7,962 nucleotides of DNA, from contig CALKDV010000083.1 of the NCBI GenBank assembly GCA_938084085.1, forward strand, positions 1-7,962. Direction: 5' to 3'. A program made the translations under genes and the position numbers. This document shows, piece by piece, positions 1 to 5,421 of the stretch (position 1 is its first letter; every line of letters starts with the position of its first letter). Origin of the DNA: an uncultured Nannocystaceae bacterium (GTDB taxonomy: Bacteria; Myxococcota_A; Polyangia; Nannocystales; Nannocystaceae). Under the pieces are notes generated by a model. The model was not told the DNA's origin. It searched no databases and saw only the letters and a list, made by a program, of their open reading frames with translations.

Positions 1-56
1 CTACACCTTTCGAGATCCCCCTGTTATGCTCTGTCCGCAGCGCAACCCCCGTTTGT

Positions 57-78
57 GGCGAACGTCGTGACGTTCGCC
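57..78. promoter_or_regulatory. Perfect 22-bp dyad upstream of the AgmX-type gene (possible operator or leader hairpin)
   Basis: GGCGAACGTC at 57-66 and GACGTTCGCC at 69-78 are exact reverse complements separated by GT. There is no downstream T-run, so a simple intrinsic terminator is unlikely. The dyad ends 23 bases before the ATG at 102. Two weak promoter readings exist. A -10-like TGTTATGCT at 22-30 resembles the better promoter element at 2078-2086 and would put the dyad in the leader RNA. Alternatively TTGTGG (53-58) and CCTAGA (77-82) would place it in the promoter spacer. The symmetry is certain; the function is inferred. Confidence 0.45.
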
Positions 79-101
79 TAGACCCTGCTGCATTTCTATC
101 C

Positions 102-1898
102 ATGCCACAGCGCAAGTCCAGCCGGGTTCTTCGGGCCGCCGTCGTCGTTGAAGACAAGCTGTGCGGCGAGCTTCATCAAACGGAGCCAGAGTCGATGAAG
201 GTCGGATGGGGTCTTCACAACGACCTCGTCGTCCACGACAGCATGGATCGTCGGCGGGATCCCAAAAAGAGCGCGAAGCCGCTGCTGGTGATGGCGCTGT
301 TGATGCTGGTCTCCGGCTTGGGCTTGTTCGTGTCGGATGTTAACCGCTACGCCGCGGAGGAGGCCGCTCGCCAGGAGTTGCTCGAAGGCAAGGACGCGAA
401 CAGCTTTGACGTCTACGACTACGGCAGCAAAAGCGACGGACCAGACGTTGCGCTCATCGGCTTAATCTTGCTGATGGTGGGGCTCGCTCCCCTGGTCGGA
501 GGTCTCGCGGGTCTTCGATCGCCGGAGCTCGACCCACCGAGGCGTCGAAAGAAAAAATCGAAGCGTGTCGCACCTGAGAGCGTGACGCTCTTTGAGTATC
601 GTGGGGGGCGCTACTACCTCAACTTGCCGAAAGAGGCGCGCGGCAAGGTGACGCTCGCGAAGGGGAAGCGGGCGTATACGGTCAAGCAGCTCCGTCGCAA
701 GCAGGGAGCTGCGCGCGTACAGGTTGCGCTGCGATCGACCGCGAAGGGCAAGATCCTTCTCGGCGACAGCGTCGTTTTGTTTCAGTTCGCCCGCCCGAAA
801 CGGACGAGCCCGGCGCTGCGACCGCTCAAAGGCTACGGCCTGTCCGGGACCCCGCTCCCCGCAGCGTACGCGATGCTGATTGGGCTGATCGCGTCCATCG
901 CGGCCATCGGGTTCTTGGTGGGACCCATCGGGATCGTCGGCTGCGTCGTGGTTGGCGCCGCTTTCAATTTTGTCGTCCAACGGCGTCGGGAGCCAATGTT
1001 CGCGGCCATTCTCCTCGGCAGCGCGATGTTCTTCGGGGCGGGAGGGATGTACACGGCGTTTGGCGTGAAACCCTCCACCGAGGTCAAGGTTGACCAGCGA
1101 ATGATGGAGGCGATGGGCATCGTCTACGAGCAAGAAGAAAAGGAGCCTGAGCCGGAGGAGGAGCCAGAGGAGGAGCCGGAAGAGGAGGAGCTCAAGCAGC
1201 CCGAGGAGAAAAAGAAGGAGAAGAAGCAGGTTGAGCCCGACAAAGTCGTGAAGACCAAGCCGAAGAAGTTCTCCGAAGAATCGACCAAAAAGGCGCGGGG
1301 GGTCGGCGTCGCTCGCGTGCTGGGAACGTACGGCGGTCCGGGAGAGGGCACCGTCTTCGACGTGATCGAGTCGACAGAGAACAACCTCGACTCATTGTTC
1401 GACAAGGGCATGGGGCGCGTTGTCGATGCCGATGGCTCCGAGGTTTCTGACTTTGTCGCGGGGGGCGAGGGGATCACGGCCAGCGGCGCGCTTGTGGGTA
1501 CCGACGGCTTGAAAACCACGGACGACCAGCCTGAGGTCAAGAAGAAGAAGAAGAAGGAAAAGAAGATCAAGGGCAAGGTGAAGAGCTCGACCTCCGAGGT
1601 GTACGGAGACGTGGATAAAAAGCTTGTTCAAGCCACGATCCGACGCCGCATGGGCGCCCTCCAGTCTTGTTACGAGAAGTCGCTTCGGAGCCAGTCTGGC
1701 CTGAAGGGGAAGATCACCTTTACGATCACAATCAGCACCTCTGGGCGGGTTGTGAAGGTGTCCGTGGAGGGTGATACCCTCGGTGATTCGGCGACGCTGG
1801 GATGCTGCAAAGCAAAGATCAAGGGCTGGCGCTTCCCCGTGGAAGGGGCCGAAGACTCGAGCGAGGTCACCTTCTCCGTGGTCTTCTCGCAGGCCTAA
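102..1898 (+). CDS. AgmX/PglI C-terminal (TonB-like) domain multi-pass membrane protein
   Basis: The 598-residue protein ends in an AgmX/PglI-type domain (about 500-598): CYE at 523-525, a GLKGKITFTI core, a Gly-Cys-Cys segment at 567-569 and WRFP at 576-579. Four or five hydrophobic segments lie near 60-80, 116-138, 253-290 and 299-320. Between them, residues 162-230 form a soluble domain (LFEYRGGRYYLNLP to GDSVVLFQF) of a kind that recurs in this family, and residues 8-45 resemble its usual N-terminal strand region. This supports the ATG at 102 over the internal ATG at 243, although no good ribosome site is visible and the frame is open to the window edge. A Glu/Pro-rich stretch (342-368), a Lys-rich stretch and a six-Lys AAG run (480-485) look like a flexible periplasm-spanning linker. 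The family includes gliding and envelope proteins; the exact role and partner are not visible. The domain call is firm and the function is unknown. Confidence 0.85.
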   Translation: MPQRKSSRVLRAAVVVEDKLCGELHQTEPESMKVGWGLHNDLVVHDSMDRRRDPKKSAKPLLVMALLMLVSGLGLFVSDVNRYAAEEAARQELLEGKDANSFDVYDYGSKSDGPDVALIGLILLMVGLAPLVGGLAGLRSPELDPPRRRKKKSKRVAPESVTLFEYRGGRYYLNLPKEARGKVTLAKGKRAYTVKQLRRKQGAARVQVALRSTAKGKILLGDSVVLFQFARPKRTSPALRPLKGYGLSGTPLPAAYAMLIGLIASIAAIGFLVGPIGIVGCVVVGAAFNFVVQRRREPMFAAILLGSAMFFGAGGMYTAFGVKPSTEVKVDQRMMEAMGIVYEQEEKEPEPEEEPEEEPEEEELKQPEEKKKEKKQVEPDKVVKTKPKKFSEESTKKARGVGVARVLGTYGGPGEGTVFDVIESTENNLDSLFDKGMGRVVDADGSEVSDFVAGGEGITASGALVGTDGLKTTDDQPEVKKKKKKEKKIKGKVKSSTSEVYGDVDKKLVQATIRRRMGALQSCYEKSLRSQSGLKGKITFTITISTSGRVVKVSVEGDTLGDSATLGCCKAKIKGWRFPVEGAEDSSEVTFSVVFSQA

Positions 1899-1991
1899 TG
1901 CGGAGCCCGTCCGAACCGCGTGGACCAGGCGCACGCGTCAGGCGGAGGCGCCGTCACAACGCGAGATTGGGCGCAGTGGTCGTCGCCAAGC

Positions 1992-2018
1992 GTCCGTGTT
2001 CGCGGTGCCGCGGCGGAC
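1992..2018 (+). other. Nested GC-rich hairpin between the AgmX-type gene and the next gene
   Basis: GTCCG (1992-1996) pairs with CGGAC (2014-2018) and encloses CGCGG (2001-2005) paired with CCGCG (2008-2012). It sits 94 bases after the stop of the AgmX-type gene. The nearest T-rich run, TCTTTTC, starts about 22 bases further on, so this is not a textbook intrinsic terminator. It could help end transcription or be chance in GC-rich DNA. Confidence 0.25.
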
Positions 2019-2054
2019 CGAGGCTGGTGCAAACATTCAATCTTTTCAGTGTGG

Positions 2055-2083
2055 TTGACTTGAAATGACCGCGCGTGTGTTAG
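2055..2083 (+). promoter_or_regulatory. Probable sigma70-type promoter for the secreted helical protein
   Basis: A -35 element TTGACT (2055-2060) is followed after 17 bases by TGTTAG (2078-2083), extending to TGTTAGGCT. This resembles housekeeping promoters of delta-proteobacteria. Transcription would begin near 2090, only about five bases before the ATG at 2095, giving a nearly leaderless message. It would exclude the in-frame ATG at 2065, which lies inside the promoter spacer. Confidence 0.6.
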
Positions 2084-2094
2084 GCTTAAGATTC

Positions 2095-2646
2095 ATGGCC
2101 GGACGCGCGTTGATTTGGAGTCTTTCAGTGCTGACGCTCAGCGTTCAGAGCGTGGCAATTGCCGCGCCGCCGGTCTCTGCCACGCGCGAGGCGAGTGCCA
2201 CTGGAGATGTCCCGTCGGCGGAGTCCTCGCAGCTACGAATTGAAGAGGCGCTTTCTGCGCTTGCCGATGAGGCAGCGCGTGCAACGCGATCTGGCGATGT
2301 TTTGCGCATCGCACATGTCGAGGCGGAGAGGGAGCGCGTAACCGAGCCTCTCCGACTGATCGACGAGGAGTTGCAGATCATCAACGACCCAAATCAGACG
2401 GTGCAGGCGCGAGTGTTTGCCACAGAGAAGCTCGCTGCCGCCGCCGAGCAGCTCGAACAGATCGTTCGCAGAGCCCAGAATTTCGAGCAGAGCCTCGGTC
2501 CAGAAGAGTCGGATGATGTCACGACGACCAACAGCGACGAGCCGAGCACAATCCCGCTCGACGATCCGACCAGCTCCGTCGCCGACATGCTGGTGATGCC
2601 GCCGACCACCGAGATGTGGCCTGCGGCGGTGAGCCCCATCCTGTAG
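2095..2646 (+). CDS. Small secreted helical protein, function unknown
   Basis: The 183-residue product is not recognised. Residues 1-24 form a Sec signal peptide: a short basic start, a hydrophobic core (LIWSLSVLTLSV) and a likely signal peptidase I site at AIA/A or IAA/P. Residues 46-135 are Ala-, Glu- and Leu-rich with heptad-like spacing and are probably helical or coiled-coil. Residues 136-170 are acidic and Ser/Thr/Pro-rich, so probably disordered, and the protein ends VSPIL. There are no cysteines and no lipobox, so it is probably a soluble periplasmic or exported protein. An in-frame ATG at 2065 would add ten residues, but it lies inside the promoter, so 2095 is preferred. Its own promoter indicates separate transcription from the gene upstream. 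A helical adaptor role is possible, but no function is assigned. Confidence 0.7.
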   Translation: MAGRALIWSLSVLTLSVQSVAIAAPPVSATREASATGDVPSAESSQLRIEEALSALADEAARATRSGDVLRIAHVEAERERVTEPLRLIDEELQIINDPNQTVQARVFATEKLAAAAEQLEQIVRRAQNFEQSLGPEESDDVTTTNSDEPSTIPLDDPTSSVADMLVMPPTTEMWPAAVSPIL

Positions 2647-2851
2647 CCGTGTCAGCGCCCCACTTGGCGTGAATCCAGACAGGGGCTGTTTCGCAGATCG
2701 TTCAGGTGGTTGGATGTAGCCACGGCTGTCGACGCGCACCGCTCGGCCGCCGCCAGACACCGCACCTCGCGGCTTACCGGCCTGGTCAGTCGTGAACGAA
2801 GAGCGTCGCTCGGATTGTCTCAATGATCCCTTGGCGCGCTCCTCCGTGTTC

Positions 2852-2961
2852 GTCACCGCCCGTCCAGCCCGGTGACATGTACCCGTTTAGGGACGATGTC
2901 GCCCCTCTTGGGACGGGGGTTTACTCCGTGGGCCTACAGGCTCTCCCCAAGTGGAGTGACC
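2852..2961 (+). promoter_or_regulatory. Candidate structured leader RNA with alternative stems
   Basis: The main stem pairs GGTGACAT (2871-2878) with ATGTCGCC (2896-2903), continues through GT/AC and CCC/GGG to a GTTTA loop, and has 13 pairs with two single-base bulges and one G-T wobble. GTCACC (2852-2857) is perfectly complementary to GGTGAC (2871-2876), so a competing stem is possible. A second domain pairs TTACTCC (2921-2927) with GGAGTGA (2953-2959), extended by GG/CC across a bulge, and contains GCCT/AGGC around 2932-2941. I do not recognise a known riboswitch class. The pairing is directly visible; an RNA function is inferred, and GC-rich DNA raises the chance background. Confidence 0.35.
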
Positions 2962-3073
2962 TGCGCACAAGCAGCGCGGTTCCAAACGGTCCACATCTTC
3001 GTCATCCGACCATGGAACTGGCAAACTTGCGAAGGACCACGAACACGAACATTTGAGTCTGCCTCTCTCTATC

Positions 3074-3095
3074 GGCTCGTGCGAACGCGCGAGCC
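3074..3095 (+). other. Compact 10-bp hairpin or dyad upstream of the barrel gene
   Basis: GGCTCGTGCG (3074-3083) pairs with CGCGCGAGCC (3086-3095) across AA, with one T-G wobble. It lies 97 bases before the ATG at 3193 and has no T-tract. It could be an operator, an attenuator element or part of the leader fold. It has the same 10-2-10 geometry as the dyad at 57-78 but a different sequence. Confidence 0.3.
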
Positions 3096-3192
3096 CGTCT
3101 ACGCTCGCCCGGAAATCCGCGCGGGCTAGCTGTGCTGCGCTCTCTTGGAACGCTCACATGACTCGCGCCGCAGACGCTCTCGCCTCCTTCGA

Positions 3193-4698
3193 ATGAACCG
3201 ATCCGCAAGATATCCGCGCGCCCATCTCCTGCGGGACGATCACCCACGATCGTCAGGCAGTCTGCGCGAGCGTGGGCGAACATCTCGGCGACGGAGCGGT
3301 GCCGCACGCCTGGTCTCGCTGCTCGCAGTCATGGCGTGGTTTGGTGTGCTCACCTGGAGCAATCTTGCCTGGGCGAGTGAGCCGGACGCAAACGTGGGGG
3401 TACCGATCTCGCAGGATGGTCCTGGTGTGAAGGTTGGCAAACGCTCCACCTTTCATGGAGGGGCTGCGCTCGCGGTGGGGTACGACTCCAACGTCTTCTC
3501 CAATGACGCGGTAGGAAACAAGCTCGGCAGCGTGTTCGTCCAACCCTCAGCGTGGCTGAGTCTCGGGAACCGTCGCATGATCAACCAGCGGATGAACACC
3601 TCCCTCAAGGGCGGCGACCGCAAGGCGGACTACAATATCCAGGCCTTCTTTGGCTGGCGCTTTTATACAAACTCGCGGTCTAGCGTCCGCGCGGCGGGGA
3701 AGCCGACGGGCGGTGTCGCCTTGCATCTCCTCACGAGCCCCAAGCGCCGCTTCAGCTTTGGTATCGACGAGCGCTTCTTGTTACTGGGTCAGCCGCGGCA
3801 ATACGAGTCGACGGCCGAATACAATCTCAACCGCATCGACCACCGCGGACAGGTCCGCTCTTTATTTCGACCGGGCGGAGGTCGCCTGGTCCTCGAGCTC
3901 GGATACATCACCGAGATGTTGTACTTTTTGGACGCGAACCCCTGTCCAGAAGGGTCGACCGAGGGGGATTGCCAAGAGAACACCAGCGACCGGGTCGTGA
4001 ACGGCGTGAACGCAGAGCTCAAGTGGCGATTTCGGGATCGCTCGGCGTTCGTCTTGAAATATCGCTTCACCAACAATATCTATTTTTGCTGTACCGAGAC
4101 CGGCGTAGGGCGCAACGAAGACTCGGATCACCACACCGTTCAGGGTGGCTTTATCGGGCAGCTCGCCAAGAAGCTCGACGTCGAGTTGTTGGCGGGCTAC
4201 GGCAACGGCAACTACTACAACGACATCAACGGCGTGGGATTCAGTCGGCCAAATTTCGAGGCTGCGCTGACGTATTTTCCGACGACACGGACACAACTTA
4301 GTATGCGGGGGTTCTATCGGTTCCGAGACAGCTTGGTCGGGAACTATATTTCAGACCTCGGTGGTTCCTTGGGCATTCAGCAGCGTTTCAAGTGGAAGAT
4401 GGACCTGAGAGCGGGCCTGACGGTCGCGCAGCGGAGTTTCTTCGCTCTCCCCGTCCCTGGCGTGGAAGACCCGGTCATCGCCGCATACCAGGGCGCGCCT
4501 GGTTTCAAGCGCACAGATCTCGTGGTCGCAGCGTCGACTCAGATTGAGCAGTCCTTCGGAAAAATGTTCGTGCTCGCCGCTCGTTACGATCTTCAGTTGA
4601 ACAACACGGACTTTGTCACCCTCTACAACAATGGCTTTGTGGCGCCAGGAAAGTTCACGCGGCACGTCGCGTGGCTGTTTGGCGCGATCAGGTATTAA
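3193..4698 (+). CDS. Outer-membrane beta-barrel protein (BBP2-like), probable polysaccharide export pore
   Basis: The 501-residue product has a long basic N-region, a hydrophobic signal core (LVSLLAVMAWFGVL) and a probable cleavage site at AWA/S (residue 61). That leaves a mature protein of about 440 residues. The mature part is alternating polar/hydrophobic strands with aromatic girdles, opening with a GYDSNVF motif typical of BBP2-like porins and ending in the aromatic residue Tyr, as expected of a BAM signal. The size suits roughly 18 strands. Four cysteines (251, 260, 299, 300) fall in predicted loops. The start is uncertain: a TTG at 3145 and an ATG at 3331 are in frame, none has a clear ribosome site, and a stop at 3127-3129 bounds the frame. 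The OPX gene follows after only 3 bases. Together they fit a composite translocon in which the barrel forms the outer-membrane channel. The barrel fold is secure; the export role rests on context. Confidence 0.8.
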   Translation: MNRSARYPRAHLLRDDHPRSSGSLRERGRTSRRRSGAARLVSLLAVMAWFGVLTWSNLAWASEPDANVGVPISQDGPGVKVGKRSTFHGGAALAVGYDSNVFSNDAVGNKLGSVFVQPSAWLSLGNRRMINQRMNTSLKGGDRKADYNIQAFFGWRFYTNSRSSVRAAGKPTGGVALHLLTSPKRRFSFGIDERFLLLGQPRQYESTAEYNLNRIDHRGQVRSLFRPGGGRLVLELGYITEMLYFLDANPCPEGSTEGDCQENTSDRVVNGVNAELKWRFRDRSAFVLKYRFTNNIYFCCTETGVGRNEDSDHHTVQGGFIGQLAKKLDVELLAGYGNGNYYNDINGVGFSRPNFEAALTYFPTTRTQLSMRGFYRFRDSLVGNYISDLGGSLGIQQRFKWKMDLRAGLTVAQRSFFALPVPGVEDPVIAAYQGAPGFKRTDLVVAASTQIEQSFGKMFVLAARYDLQLNNTDFVTLYNNGFVAPGKFTRHVAWLFGAIRY

Positions 4699-4701
4699 GC
4701 G

Positions 4702-5295
4702 ATGTCAGCACCACGTATTTTGCTCACCGCCTGTCTTGGACTCGCCACCTCCTGCGCTTCGACGGCCTCATCGTTGGGGCCCGACCGCGCGGGTGTCGTC
4801 CGGCAGGCGCCACGCTTCGTGCCCGGTGATGTCTTCGACGTGAGGGTGTTTGATGAGGAGCAGCTGTCTGGACAGTTTCAGGTTCAAGAGGACGGGACCA
4901 TCGAATTCCCTCTGCTGGGAAGACTGAAAGTCGAGGGGCTCACCCAAGGCGAAGCGGCTGCATCGTTGGAGGAGCGCCTCGCCGATGGGCTCCTGAAAAG
5001 CCCGAGCGTGACCGTGATCGTGATCGAACGGAAGAGCGTCGAGATTTCTGTCCTGGGCGAGGTCGCCAAACCCGGCACGTTCCCCTTTGTTGAGCGGCTC
5101 AGCCTGGTTCAAGCAATTTCGGAGGCGGGCGGGTTGGGCCCGGTCGCTGCCCCTCGACGCGTCAAGCTGATCCGCAAGGGCCCGGACGGTCCCGAGACGT
5201 ATCAAATTTCGCTGGAAGAGATTACGGCTGGCAAAGCACGAGATATCCCCCTCGAGCCCGGCGATATCGTGTTCGTTCCCGAATCGCCGCTATGA
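4702..5295 (+). CDS. Short OPX polysaccharide export lipoprotein (Poly_export + SLBB)
   Basis: The 197-residue protein begins with a lipoprotein signal ending at Cys18 (LATSC). Residues 37-110 form the polysaccharide export domain, with PGDVFDVRVF, QEDGTIEFPLLG and SPSVTVIV as landmarks. Residues 112-165 form one SLBB domain with VLGEVAKPGTF and ISEAGGL. The tail includes EPGDIVFVPE and then stops, so the C-terminal amphipathic helix that lets Wza (about 380 residues) span the outer membrane is absent. Short OPX proteins of this kind work with a separate beta-barrel, which is exactly the gene immediately upstream. The likely place of action is the periplasmic face of the outer membrane, joining an inner-membrane co-polymerase to the barrel. 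An AGG near 4690 may serve as the ribosome site. The polymer is unknown, and no co-polymerase or glycosyltransferase is in the window. Confidence 0.88.
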   Translation: MSAPRILLTACLGLATSCASTASSLGPDRAGVVRQAPRFVPGDVFDVRVFDEEQLSGQFQVQEDGTIEFPLLGRLKVEGLTQGEAAASLEERLADGLLKSPSVTVIVIERKSVEISVLGEVAKPGTFPFVERLSLVQAISEAGGLGPVAAPRRVKLIRKGPDGPETYQISLEEITAGKARDIPLEPGDIVFVPESPL

Positions 5296-5421
5296 GCTGC
5301 GGTGGTTTCCACCTTGAGGCGACATACAACTCACGCGTTGTCCTCGCTCTAAGTCGGCGGCTGCTGCGGTTTCGGGGCTTCCTTGGGCGATCGCGGCGAT
5401 CAGGGGTACCCTCTTGAGACG

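Larger units (their letters stand above)
2647..3192. other. 546-bp non-coding gap with multiple inverted repeats
   Basis: No convincing gene is seen on either strand. Short open frames here (for example 2823-3056 and 2872-3129 on +) overlap each other, lack ribosome sites and have no recognisable content. The gap holds a cluster of inverted repeats (2852-2961) and a compact hairpin (3074-3095), annotated separately. No clear -35/-10 pair or canonical sigma54 site was found. The most economical reading is the regulatory and leader region of the beta-barrel/OPX operon. Confidence 0.5.

Noticed and set aside
462..1133. Reverse-strand open frame of 223 codons inside the AgmX-type gene
   Set aside because: It is the complement of a clearly family-like protein; its His/Arg/Pro-rich translation is typical of a shadow frame in GC-rich DNA.
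1539..1556. Six AAG repeats as a possible phase-variation tract
   Set aside because: The unit is three bases, so slippage would only change the number of lysines and not switch the frame; it fits a charged linker.
2233..2856. Long reverse-strand open frame (207 codons) across the secreted-protein gene
   Set aside because: It is antisense to a gene with a signal peptide and promoter, has low-complexity Arg/Gly-rich content and no recognisable domain or ribosome site.
3019..3030. TGGC....TTGC resembling a sigma54 promoter upstream of the barrel gene
   Set aside because: The GG and GC elements are separated by 7 bases; sigma54 promoters need 10.
2872..3129. Possible 85-codon gene in the gap before the barrel gene
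   Set aside because: It overlaps strong inverted repeats and another open frame, has no ribosome site, and its translation has no recognisable signal or domain.
3145..3192. TTG at 3145 as the start of the barrel protein
   Set aside because: There is no ribosome site, and it only lengthens an already unusually long Arg-rich leader before the signal core; ATG 3193 is the simpler choice, though not proven.
5301..5313. GGTGG-TTT-CCACC hairpin after the OPX gene as a terminator
   Set aside because: There are only five pairs and no T-tract; too weak to claim that the export operon ends there.
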